64,000 nucleotides of DNA from Trichopria drosophilae. Taxonomy: Eukaryota; Arthropoda; Insecta; Hymenoptera; Diapriidae. The notes under the pieces were generated by a model. It saw nothing but the letters and a program-made list of their open reading frames with translations, did no database searches and was not told the origin of the DNA. Below are positions 22,921 through 33,590 of the stretch, in pieces; the first letter of the stretch is position 1; each line of letters begins with the position of its first letter. The stretch is from positions 73,273,001 to 73,337,000 of the forward strand of contig CM059587.1 of assembly GCA_030407085.1 (NCBI GenBank), written 5' to 3'. The position numbers were made by a program, and so were the translations under genes.

Positions 22921-23375
22921 GTTAATTTCAAATTGTTCAAATACAAAAACTAGTACTTTAAAACATTTCCGCTTCGTTTCCATCACGAAATGCATTTTGT
23001 ATACATTTTGTAGAACCTGCGTACTTGAGGATTTTTCTCCGATTTGTAAAACTTGAAAACTTGGGAAGATGGGAAGGAATACACACCTATGGCACATACG
23101 TGGGATAAGTTGGAGGATAGAGGGCCGCTAAGGATTCTTTGGCGATTATGGTAAAATATACTCTCAGCAGAATTCAAGTGGATTCTTGCTGTACAAGTAC
23201 CGTATTTCTCGCACATGACAAACGATGTGAATTTAATATCAATCTTTTTAGGTACGAAATATATTTTATAACATTTCTGAAATTAATTAATGTTTTATAT
23301 TACGTTTTACCTTTACATTAAAATGGTGGTAAATTATTGTTTTGCAAAATGTAAATGAATAGGTGCATGGAAATT
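22921..23375. other. AT-rich DNA, nothing firm
   Basis: Several short opposite-strand frames overlap here without recognisable domains. No RNA gene or repeat end seen. Confidence 0.4.
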
Positions 23376-23607
23376 GGTCATGAAGAACGAAATTAATTCT
23401 TGATGGCATGAAACTACATTTGATTCGTATTGTTTGTTTATAAATATCGAGTTTAAGAATTTTTACTTATACATAGAGATAGCAAAAAATGGGTCATGAA
23501 GAACGAAATTAATTCTTGATGGCATGAAACTACATTTGATTCGTATTGTTTGTTTATAAATATCGAGTTTAAGAATTTTTACTTATACATAGATAGAGCA
23601 AAAATTA
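23376..23607 (+). repeat. 116-bp tandem duplication, near identical
   Basis: GGTCATGAAGAACGAAATTA at 23376 recurs at 23492, and the ~116 bp after each are identical apart from a small rearrangement in the last 15 bases (CATAGAGATAGC versus CATAGATAGAGC). Only two copies. The identity implies a recent duplication. Confidence 0.95.
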
Positions 23608-23991
23608 TATGAAATCAGATAAAACTTTCATCGTAAAATAGTACATTTTAGAACGATTCAATCGATTTCATTGAAAAAAATAATAACACAAAAATTACAA
23701 ATAACTATTTTGGCTTCGAAAACATTAGAATATTTTGAGGCTTTTATTGAACGTTTTTTTGAAATATTCAGTAAACAATTTCATAATTTTATGGTATTTT
23801 TTAAAATAAATTTTACACAATGTTTTTTACTTTCTTTTCTTTGACGAATTCTGTCAGTTTTTCTCGATAAACTCTTTCTTGCTCATGACTTATTATTTTA
23901 CATTAACTTGTAAGTTTTCTAAAGATATATTGCTTAAAATAATATCAGTCAATTTTTAAGGTTTCCTAATAGAATTTTTACAATATTGGCC

Positions 23992-24051
23992 TTACGTATC
24001 GTCCTCTGGGTTATAACCAGGATTGCCATCATTATCAGGTAAAGATGGAAG
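23992..24051 (-). CDS. Candidate terminal coding exon, unknown protein
   Basis: On the reverse strand an AG acceptor (TTATCTTAATTTAG) precedes 19 sense codons ending in TAA: LPSLPDNDGNP, then GYNPEDDT. The peptide is acidic and the stretch is more GC-rich than its surroundings. It joins in phase 0 to the exon-like block at 24535-24581. Together they give a coherent acidic C-terminus. I do not recognise the family. No canonical AATAAA is obvious downstream. Could be chance, since both exons are short. Confidence 0.4.
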   Translation of the reverse strand, partial: LPSLPDNDGNPGYNPEDDT

Positions 24052-24534
24052 CTAAATTAAGATAATCATTTGTTTACCAGTTTATGCTACTTTAATAAAT
24101 GAGGATAACAGACTTTATCAAAAAGTCCCAATAATTTTGTTGGGTTTTCAGTACTTTTTGACGTCAAGTTTACGATTTTTATAAACATGGGATCTTTCCA
24201 TTATTTTACATTTTGGGCATTCGCGCCAACTCACCAGGTTTTGAAATCGAACCTTACCGATTTTGTTGTTGTTTTTTTATAACTATATTTTGGCCAATCA
24301 AGTAATGGAAAATTTTGGATTTTTAGAAACCTAAACATTTTTTAACGTCCAAAACTCGGTTTTCATATATCGTACGCAATAATAAAGTTCACGTTGTATT
24401 CTAGATTTCTGTAGATGCACTGAAAATAAAAATTCTTTCACAAAGTATTACCAAATATTAAATACACATAAAAAAATGAACGAAAACGCGTGCAGAAATT
24501 TGAATTGTAACAAAAAATGAACGAAACGACTTAC

Positions 24535-24581
24535 CACGTTATCTGATTCCTCAAATTGTTCGTTATTTTTATTCGTATCTT
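24535..24581 (-). CDS. Candidate internal coding exon (47 nt), unknown protein
   Basis: On the reverse strand a good acceptor (TTTTTAAATTCAG) and a strong donor (GTG then GTAAGTCG) bound 47 nt. Read in the phase that enters the next exon in frame, it gives DTNKNNEQFEESDNV after two leading bases. Polar and acidic like the terminal exon. The upstream exon would have to end with one codon base. The donor at 25490 does not satisfy this without creating a stop, so another exon must lie between if the gene is real. Confidence 0.4.
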
Positions 24582-25489
24582 CTGAATTTAAAAACCATTT
24601 TTACAAATTGTAGTAAAAGTGTAGAAAGTACATTTTAACAAGAATAATTTCACGTTCTTTTTGTTGCTGTATGATATATAATAACCGACTTAGAAACGTT
24701 AGATAATTGTCTGTTTATTGTAATTCAAAATTTCTAAAAATTCTTGCTAGTCAGGTCAGGAAGTGATTATACAATCTGACAAAATTTGACAACACAACAA
24801 AATCACGCACTAATTCGATGATGGTAGATTTCAAAAGTTGGTGTTTTGGTGTCCATTGGCCCAGTTACAAAGAGTAACCAAAATAATATAGTCCACATAG
24901 ATTTTTAGCGCTTGAAAAGTTAATAATTAATCATGCATGATGTTCTCTTTTATATTAATCTTATGTTATAAGTTAAAGTTGTAGAATATCTTAATGCTAT
25001 GAGAGCTATTTATTGAAAGAAATCCGAATGTCATTAAAATATTGTCTAAAGAATCATTTAGAATTGCCACTTGTTCGTTTTAACGAGCCAACATTACAAT
25101 TTAAAATATTTTACAAAAGAGAATAACTCTAAATACTAATTTATAAATAATTAATTTAATTTGTATTAAGGGCTTATACGAGTCCATAAGTTGTCCACGC
25201 AAAAAAAAACTCTCACGATAATCACGTCAAACTTGTACAATTTTATCTGAAACAAATACTCAAACATTTGTGTACTAACCGTATTTCGTCTTATAAAATA
25301 AGTTGTAATAATAGACAACAAAAAATCCTTCGATCAAGCACAACACAAACATGACTAAGAGCAGTACGCAAACATTAAAACCGACAGTTGCAATAGTCCT
25401 TGAGAAAATGTGACTACCGATTTAAAAAATATGGTTTAAAAAAAGTTTTAAAGCGAAATAAAACGGAGAACAAATTTTTTCTTACTTAC

Positions 25490-25545
25490 ATGAAATCATC
25501 TTATTCCAGGTACATACAGCGAAGGTTCTGCTGAAACTGCGAGGT
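25490..25545 (-). CDS. Candidate exon (56 nt), unknown protein
   Basis: On the reverse strand GTCGTTTTAG precedes and GTAAGTAAG follows a 56-nt block of higher GC. One frame gives LAVSAEPSLYVPGIR before a stop, another PRSFSRTFAVCTWNKMIS without a stop. The first frame would continue from the exon-like start at 25931 through a G/AC-split codon. The frame choice is unresolved; it could instead be untranslated. Confidence 0.28.
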
Positions 25546-25894
25546 CTAAAACGACTTTTTAAAGAAAAGTTAATTCGTAGAGGTTACCAGACCCAATAGG
25601 AGTTGTCAAAAATTTGCATCGCAAAAATGTTCTAAAATAAAAATTCTATGAACATTAGATCTGAAAATTAAGATATTCATGACCAAATTAAAATTGTTCA
25701 GGATCGGATAAAGATTCCGAAAAGGGAACTGTAATTTCCAATATATTTAGTGTTAGGGCTTATAAAATAATGAAAGATAAGCACATGTATATTTTCGGTG
25801 CCCTATTCAGTCAAAAGAGTCTTTATTAAAGTAATACTTTATGGAACTGTGCGGCAACGAACATGTGAAGCATATTATGCATTCATAACTTCAC

Positions 25895-25931
25895 CGTCAA
25901 CTCTGGCACGTGCGTCACTGTCTGTCGCCAT
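25895..25931 (-). CDS. Candidate first coding exon, unknown protein
   Basis: On the reverse strand AGGATGGCG gives a good translation-start context at 25931, followed by MATDSDARARVD and a possible donor (GTGAAG) at 25894. The surroundings (25880-25960) are GC-richer than the background, as expected near a promoter. An alternative reading from an ATG about 25 bp upstream stays open for 24 codons. With the three blocks downstream this would make a small 2-kb gene, but the linkage is inference. Confidence 0.22.
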
Positions 25932-26309
25932 CCTTTACATTTCTCGTTGAATCCACCTTTCGTCATAATTGCGACAGAATAATGCAACCTTATAAAACTT
26001 TTCATAGATATAGTTTAATTATAAATCTTTCCTTTTGGACAATTTAAATGAAGTCGAAACATGACAAACTTGTTTTTGTATGCAATAATGAAACCAAAAG
26101 GTACCAATTGCAATAAAATTCTTTGTGGATATTTAATCCATAATATTCTGAACACAAATTTTCTTAGGCTGTCTAAATATTGAATATTTTGTATATCTGA
26201 TCAGCCCCAAAGATTCAGTAAAATTTGCTTTGTCAGATTTTCTTGAGTGATGATTGATAATTAAACTAATATTCAGAGTTATTGTCTAAATTGTGAAGTT
26301 ACACAATAA
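25932..26309. other. AT-rich DNA, possible upstream region of the candidate gene
   Basis: No repeat or RNA gene seen. If the reverse-strand exons to the left are real, their promoter would lie here; no TATA box or initiator stands out. Confidence 0.3.
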
Positions 26310-26520
26310 ATTAATTTTTTGACCCTCCAGGCGTAAAACACGATTTCTCGGCATAGGGCGAAATCTTCAGCCGCGAATTATTGGTCACGGGCGAAAATCG
26401 ATCTCCGACGAGTGTGATTGTTACCCTCACTTCTCTCGGGCGACAAACTTCATAATCGTCGAAGGTCGATAATAGCGCCGTTGTCACATGATGTAGTATT
26501 AACAACAAGTTTTAATTAAA
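26310..26520. repeat. GC-rich dispersed repeat, copy 1
   Basis: Shares with 62400-62520, same orientation, the blocks CTCC-GG-GTA-AAC-CGATTT, GAAATCTTC and GC-AATTAT, with many substitutions between. The open frame 26311-26508 (minus) falls inside this repeat and is not supported as a gene. Confidence 0.55.
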
Positions 26521-26950
26521 TATTTGCTGTACGGTTAAAGACCCGAAACATTGTCTAACTAGGAAGTAAAATATGTGAGTGGGAGTTTAATTCCCGGGCG
26601 AAACGATTCTTGTTTGCACATCATTTTCTCATACGAGAGCTGATTTTTGCTCCCGCGATATTGGAAGCAAAGTAGTATTTTATGCTCAGAGTGAAAGAAA
26701 CTGCTTTTCTTCACACCGAGAGGAAAGCAGCAACTTCTGTGACATTCTTTATTTTACCTCCCTCGTTGAGTAATGTACTATTTAATCACACTGGGACGAA
26801 ATCTTCCCAGACTGTCTGGGACTTATCCTCCCTTTCATGAAGAAAAATCGTATACTTCCCTCGGGAAGTAAAAGAGAATGCCTCAGGCTACATGTTTGCC
26901 TCCCTTGGTGAGTAGTATACTAAATTTGCACCCGGATATATTTGTTTTGA
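26521..26950. repeat. CTCCCT-GAGTA motif repeats
   Basis: Variants of CTCCCTCGTTGAGTAATGTACTA and CTCCCTTGGTGAGTAGTATACTA recur at about 26758 and 26900, with TTCCCTCGGGAAGTAAAAG between and a CCCAGACTGTCTGGG palindrome at about 26807. Continues the GC-rich repeat to its left. Nature unknown. Confidence 0.45.
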
Positions 26951-27714
26951 TCCCTAGAGATCCATAGAGAATGATGATCCTAATCTCCAAATCATCATTT
27001 AATATGATCTTCCGAGACATTTGAATTTCATTAATTATGTTATTGGTTTATCGTTTATATTAAAATGCTAAGCACTTTTGTTAATTTTTACTTTCTCATT
27101 TTCTCGGAAAAAAATTATATATATATTTAGTTATTTAAATTATATTTAGAATTTAAGTCGTAAGTTTAGCTATTACTATTATTAAGTACTTGATTCGCCA
27201 CCAAATTACCAAAATAGGATTTATTAAAATTGTACCAACTGTTCCCATAGCCTTAAGGAAATGTAACTTCTTGTTATATCCAAGGTTTAAATAAATTAAA
27301 TACAAATTAAATACAAATACATATGCATATCAAATACGTGGTTAGAAATAAAAAAAGTATCCTCTTATTTTAGTACAACCAATCTTGGAAATATTTATCG
27401 ATTTGAAAAAAAAACTATCCAAAAATAATGTTGCTTCTTCATCGAATTGTTATTATTCTGATAACGTCTATTAATATTCTAAATGGTATATTTTTCAAAG
27501 AATATTTTATGTTTATAGTTAATAAGCGAAGTTCCCGTCATGTTCCTTTTTCATTCGAATATCGTTTTTTTTTTGTAACTTTAATCTTTTATTATGTTAG
27601 ATTCAATTTTTTTAAAGACTGCTCACCGAAGCCTATGATTTTCGAAACCTTTAAAATTATACGATTTATTTGAAATTTGTTGAAATGATTTATATGCAGC
27701 TGTTTTGAAGAATC
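26951..27714. other. AT-rich DNA, nothing recognised
   Basis: The frame 27428-27673 (plus) is phenylalanine/isoleucine-rich with background composition. Not supported as a gene. Confidence 0.45.
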
Positions 27715-28385
27715 TGCAACCAAATTTTAAAAATACAAAATGGCGGATACAATAAGGCGGTCTAGTTTTACAAAAAATTAGTTGTTTATACTTCAATTAT
27801 GTCATTCGAAGAATTTTGGAATCGCTGATTACGAATATGAAATCGGTTTACAAAAATTAAAAATGGAGGATTGAATATGACGAATGGCTTATTTGTGAAT
27901 TGATTATTTTTACTTCGATCCCGTTACTTCGATGTTTTTGAGGTTACTGATTACAAACCTGAAATCAATTATCATAAATTCAAAATGGCGGCATGTATAT
28001 CACGGATAAAAGGATTATTTGTTGAATTACTAATTCTATTAAAATTACAAATGGTCCTACTAAAATTACAAAAATTTAGTAGTATCTACTATATGTATCT
28101 GCATTTTTGGTAAAATTTGTAGATTATTTTTCTTCGTGTTGTGAAGTATGCAAAATATAGTTCACGAGCGAAAGGGATTTTCAATCTCACGCTGGGTTCA
28201 ACAATTTTTTGGTTTTAAATTCGCCAAATTGTATCCGCTATCTTGATTTCGAAAATGTAACATCAGATTCGTAATTAGCACCCCCTAAAACCCCCAGTGC
28301 AACTAGCTTGTACTTAATCATCCAAATAGTCGGATTTTTGTTTAATATATTAGATCCGCTATTTTCCGATCTGCAAAAATTTATG
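27715..28385. repeat. 124-bp repeat family, divergent array
   Basis: Three minus-orientation units (AAAATGGCGGATAC near 27737, AAAATGGAGGATTG near 27861, AAAATGGCGGCATG near 27984; spacing 124 and 123 bp) are followed by plus-orientation units near 28215-28310 and 28330-28385. The minus units read GTTACTGATTACAAACCTGA in front of the ATGGCGG core. Confidence 0.82.
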
Positions 28386-30160
28386 TTTTAATAAAACGCG
28401 TTAAATAGATTATTGTATGACACATTGTAAGACTATGTTTTTAAACAAATTTTATGATTGTTCGTTCCTTGATTATATTTTTCAATTTATGACTGATGAA
28501 ACAATATTCAATATCACAAAACACGATTCCATAAAAATATGATTTATATCAATTCGTGGTAAATTTTGAATTTAAAACCTGAGCAAATAAGCTACATAAA
28601 TATCAGAAAAGTAATGTAAAATTTAAATAATCAAAAATTTTCAATTTATATGGAATAATATTATTAAGGCTCACCAAGCTAGCTGCAAATTCATACAAAA
28701 TATTATTTGAAGCTCAAATCATGCGTGATTGAATGTTACTTCTCCAAGCTCTTTTTAATGAGCACAATTTTTTGTATCGGCGGCGTTCACACTTCACTGA
28801 GAATTCGTTTCCGATGCGATTTATTTATAATCAATAAGCTAATTCAACTGTATCGAGGGCATCCAGAAAAATAATTTTTCGTCGATTAAATCCCTTTTAA
28901 TACGAAATATGCGAAATTAAAATTGAAAATAGTAAAAAAAATACATTTTCATTTTTCACTTGCAATGTTTTTTCAGAAATGTTTTCCTGTAGATTTCAAA
29001 AATTGATTAAGACATTCTGTATACAGTAAAATATTCACTCTTTTCAATATTGAAATTTTCACTCCTAAAGGTTGGGTTTTCACTCCTTAAGAAAAATCTA
29101 GAACGATAGTTTTTTAAATCACAAGGAAAGAAATGTACGTTAATTGTTAAGACATAAATATGAGTTGTAATATTGACAGTAAGAATAGTTCTAAATCATT
29201 TTTTAATCTTGACCTTAATAGTAATAGATGAAAATCTTGAATTAATGTTTATTACCATTGAATTAAAATATTTATAATTTTTACCATTTTTAATGATAAA
29301 AATCCTATGTTAAGAATGTGATCAGGACGAAATAAATATTTACGTTCAGTAAAAGTTTGTTTTCGCCTTATTGGAGATGAGGACAACAAAATGTCTATCA
29401 AATAAATAAGGTTTCTTTCAGTATTTTGAATGTTGGTAATTTAAAAAAGTTTGATGGGATTATATATTTTCTATGTTTTGAAAGACAATTTACCGTATTA
29501 ATTTTCTTTTAAAAAAATGGAATGAAAAATAAACATTTGAAATTTGTACCCATTCCAGAATATTTTGAAAACTACGATTGGTAGATATATACGAAACTCC
29601 ATTTCCCTAACTGTTGCATTCTATCTAAATGAAGTTTCAAATCTGTTTTATTCAACGTTTATGTCGTAAACGGACGTGAAGGAATTTCTACTTCTGAAGT
29701 TTCAAGTCGGTAATATAATTCTGTAAAGTAACATAAACTTAAGCTATGTACCTACAATTGTTCTAAAGTTGAAATAGAATTAGTGCTATTGATTATAATG
29801 AATTTGTTATTACTAAATTTAAAATCAGTACAGAAAAAGTTTTTCATTTTCAATTATAGTTTTGAAATAAATCTAGTTTCATCTGTATAAAAATTTTCCT
29901 ACGAATTTCGGAATTTTGTTATAATTTAACTAATTTCTATAAGCGTATAAAAACTAAAAGGGAAAAAGTATATTCAATTCAGGTTGACCTCCAAATTGTG
30001 AGATTTGGGCAACATAAATATTACTATTATTCTGTCATCATCAAATTGAAGTAACCACTCTTACACCTATTAATTTTCAACTATTAAACAGCATAAAATT
30101 TTTCACATGAATCTAAAAAAATCGAGTACAATATTTGAAATTATTTCGATGGATTTTAAC
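28386..30160. other. AT-rich DNA, no gene supported
   Basis: 1.8 kb without recognisable frames, repeats or RNA structure. A short plus-orientation 124-bp-family piece (CATCCGTCATATTGGATCCG) begins at about 30168 and is cut by the foldback at 30198. Confidence 0.5.
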
Positions 30161-30197
30161 AAATTCATCCGTCATATTGGATCCGCCATTGTTCACT

Positions 30198-31670
30198 CCC
30201 AGGTGAAAAAGATTTATAAAAATTGTATAAAATTTTTATAAAGTTGCTATATAAAAAAATGTATAAAATTTATATAAAGAAATGGTTCTATAAAATATTT
30301 ATAAAGCAGTATATTTTTATAAGCATTTTATAAAATGTTATAAAACTAGAATCTACACTGCTTTTGACAAATACCATCTTCTAAAGATATTTCTATTAAA
30401 AGAAAAGATAAATTAATTCGGAAATAAATCAGCAACAACAATACATATTTGTACAATATGGAGGAAATATATTTTTTAACAAAATTGAATACAATTTGTA
30501 TATCAACATACAAATTATGTGTTGTTGTTTCTGAATTTAAATCAAAAAGATCTCCGAATGAATTGAAAATAGGAAACATCATATAGTCAACGGGTGCGGA
30601 AAGATCCTGGAGGCCGTTTTGCATTTGGCGATGTGCTCTGCGCAAGTATGTAACCTCTGAGACCAGGCGCTGTCTATATGAATTAAGAAATCAGCTGACT
30701 GGTGGATACTGACACCAAACAATTCGACGATCATTCCTAAAGTTCCATTTCTGCGAAATTCTTGACCCTGAAAAACAGCGAACACAAAGAAGAAACAAAT
30801 ATTTATTATAATTTTTAGGTTACATACAATGCAATGTACCTTATCTACAGTTTAGATGTTCAATAGAAACTGTCAAAAAAAAAAAAAAAACAGGATGTAC
30901 ATAACATGGTTACCATGGTGGTTACTAGGGTATGTTGAATTTTAAAAAGAATGATTTTTTGACAGTTTGTTCTGAACCTCTCTGCATTTTGCATCGCACT
31001 GCATGTAACCTGAAAAGTATAATAAATACTTTCTTCTTTGTGCTCGGTGTTTTTCAAGGTCAAGAATTTCCTTAATTTCTCTCAAAGAATTGTTTGTCTT
31101 TTCGCAGAAATGGAACTTTTGGAATGATCGACGATTTGATGCCATCTTTCAGTGGGCATCATTGTTTGATGTCAGTATCCACCAATATTTGGTACTGTTG
31201 CATTTTAATAGATTATTTCAGCTGGATTCATAATTCATCGACAGCGCCGGGTCTCAGGGGTTGCAGAGCATATCATGATTTTCAATTCATTCGGTGATTT
31301 TTTGGATTTGAATTCAGAAACAATAATACATAATTTGTAAAATTTGTATGTTGATATACAAATTGTATCTAATTTTGATAAAAAATATACTTCCTCCAAA
31401 TTATATAAATATGTATTGTTGTTGCTGATTTATTACCGAATTAATTTATCTTTTCTGTTAATAGAAATATCTTCAGATGTCGGTATTTGCCAAAAGCAGT
31501 GTTGACTCTAATTTCATAATATTTTATAAAATGCTTTTAAAAATATACTAACTTTATAAATACTTTATAAATATTTTATAGAACCATTTCTTTACATAAG
31601 TTTTATACTGTTTTTATATAGCAACTTTATAAAAATTTTATACAATTTTTATGAAACTTTTTCACCTGGG
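30198..31670. mobile_element. 1.47-kb foldback element with ~680-bp arms
   Basis: Ends CCCAGGTGAAAAAG and the exact inverse. Outer arms are rich in TATAAAATTTTTATAAA motifs, then CTGCTTTTGACAAATACC, then CAACAACAATACATATTTG. The arms continue inward through ATTGAAAATAGG/GTTTCCTATTTTCAA and GAACACAAAGAAGAAAC, to CTGTCAAAAAAA beside a ~65-bp loop at about 30890-30955. Identity is roughly 75-80% by eye. A 38-bp insertion near 31065-31105 in the right arm and other indels separate them. It cuts a 124-bp-family unit. No firm target duplication. Confidence 0.88.
30579..30775 (-). other. Exon-like open stretch inside the foldback's left arm
   Basis: On the reverse strand GCTGTTTTTCAG resembles an acceptor and is followed by about 62 open codons starting GQEFRRNGTLGMIVELFG. 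The inverse arm (31055-31300) holds a diverged version with shifts. Higher GC than the rest of the element. It might be a captured host exon or an old transposase piece; I recognise neither. Confidence 0.25.
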
Positions 31671-31865
31671 CTTTTGACAACAAATTTTATTTTCCTTCAT
31701 TTAGTTCATCAAATTTGAAATCAGCAAACCCTGAACACGGCAAAGCATCAAGTTTGAAGATCGAGTACAACAAATTCGTTCGCTAAATCCGATCCGCCAT
31801 TTTTTAAAACTAATTTAAAATTTGGAATAAGCGGCTTCAAAAACCCCAGGTGCTAATTTCATTTT
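31671..31865 (+). repeat. 124-bp repeat family, diverged units
   Basis: Two weak plus-orientation units: AAATTTGAAATCAGCAAACC near 31706 and GATCCGCCATTTTTTAAAAC near 31792 followed by CTTCAAAAACCCCAGG. They probably belonged to the same array as the piece at 30168, now separated by the foldback. Confidence 0.6.
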
Positions 31866-32369
31866 GGTTAGTCGATTGAACACACAAGACTATGATTTTA
31901 AAAATAGATGTGTACTTTAGTGGCTATTTTTTAATAGCCAGTTTGAAATGTAATTTTTTCAGCACTTTCGCCTACTCCAACCATTTTTGACGCGAGATTT
32001 ATATAATATATTCTAATACGGAAAATGATAAAAAGATAAAGAGATGTGATAAGCAATGTTTAAGAAATCGGGACTTCTGTTAAACAAAAATTCATGCTTA
32101 TTTTTAAATTTGCAGCATTTTTTGATACACCATTGGAAATCTCAGAGTTTTTATGATACAAAATGTCCATCCAAAAACTGCTTTTAAATGTTTGGTTTTA
32201 ATACTAAAAAGTATTGTCCGATTTCGTCCAATTGTACACCACCTTCTTCGACATAATTTTTTATGTTTCTGGAGTAAAAAACGAAAGATTTTAAAACATT
32301 GTTTTGATTAGTTATCGTTCCAATATGTTCAGTAATACAAAATAAAGTCAAACTTAGCTTATCTTATTA
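31866..32369. other. AT-rich DNA, nothing recognised
   Basis: No frame, repeat end or RNA structure seen. Confidence 0.45.
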
Positions 32370-32377
32370 AAAATCTG

Positions 32378-32801
32378 GAGTGCACCTCAAAAACCCGTCA
32401 AATTACAATGCAGACACTTTAAAAACCTTTAAAATATTTTATTTATGACATTTTAAAAAACAGACACCATCGATTGGTGCGTTTACTGCAGAAAAAAATT
32501 ATCTCGGGTCGTCGTCCTTGAGGTCATACTGGAAGGTTATGTCAAGGTCAAAAATATTTGACCAAGGGATTAATTTTGTAGGGCACATGAAGATCAAGCC
32601 CGGATTGTTTATTAAACACATTTAAAGGTCAATCATTAATTACATTTTTAGAATATGTACATTTTGAAATATCTGGGTTTTCAATGTCTGTATTTTTAAA
32701 TGTCTAGTTTTTTAATGTCTGTTTTTTTTAAATGTTTGGTTTTTCAATACCGGGGTTTGAAGTATCTTTTTCCTGATTTATCGGGTTTTTGAGGTGCACC
32801 C
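32378..32801. mobile_element. hAT-like MITE with TGTCTG subterminal repeats
   Basis: 424 bp flanked by a perfect 8-bp duplication AAAATCTG (32370-32377 and 32802-32809). Termini GAGTGCACCTCAAAAACCCG and, inverted, GGGTGCACCTCAAAAACCCG differ by two bases. The right arm holds repeats of ATGTCTGTTTTTTTA type, and the left arm AACAGACA/GCAGACAC. The 8-bp duplication points to a hAT transposase acting in trans. Confidence 0.9.
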
Positions 32802-32854
32802 AAAATCTGTTGGTATTTTCGTAAAAATTTATTTATCGTTAACGGTCCGATGAT

Positions 32855-33535
32855 AAAATTTGAAATGGATGCGTTGAACGTTTTTAAAAATTCAGAATGG
32901 TGGATCGGCGAACGAAATAAATCAAAATTTATAGAATTTACCCTTCAGTAGTTTTCGGGGTCGTTGATACCAAACGGATATCGAGTTTTAAATATTGAAA
33001 ATGTCACAGTCAATATGGCGAATAAATTTTGTTAAATTCCAATCAAATTTATAATATTTATTATATGAGGATTTTTTATTTTGCTGATTATTAATTTATC
33101 ATCATTACTGAAGAATTAAAATGACAGATAAAATATAAATTTTCGTAGAGAAATATTGTAAGTAAGTGACTTGCGTCATTTGCGTATATATAAACGGGTT
33201 TCGTATTCAATATTTAATTTCTTGCAGGAGAAGTTCTATTATCCTAATACGAATTATAAGACAATTATTTATAATAAATCGAAATATGTATTCTTCTATA
33301 AATTGACATGAGTAAACTCTGATGCACGATACTAGATGTACAGTCTAGATAGGAAGACATCGTAATTTTGATACGCAAAGTTTTTCAATTTGTCCGCCAT
33401 TATCGAATCCGCCTTTTTGATTTTTTCTAAATCGGCTATGTTATCAACGACTTCGAAAACCCCTAAATAATGAGTGTTATACATTCTTATTGAAATTTCG
33501 TTATTTTTTCCACCATTTTGATTGTTCAGAAAACA
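32855..33535. repeat. 124-bp repeat family, divergent array
   Basis: Minus-orientation units at about 32860-32905 and 32950-33025 (TTCGGGGTCGTTGATACC, CAGTCAATATGGCG) precede plus-orientation units at about 33388-33470 (GTCCGCCATTATCGAATCC, GACTTCGAAAACCCC) and 33505-33530. The spacer holds AT-rich sequence only. Confidence 0.7.
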
Positions 33536-33590
33536 AGAACGTATTTGAAAGACCCGGATAACCCATATTTACCAATTTTTATAAAAATTT

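Noticed and set aside
20440..23106. Shared 15-mer GGCACATACGTGGGA at about 20448 and 23092
   Set aside because: The flanks do not align, so it is too short to claim a repeat or a common regulatory site.
23376..23607. CRISPR-like direct repeat
   Set aside because: Only two adjacent long copies with no spacers, in a eukaryotic context.
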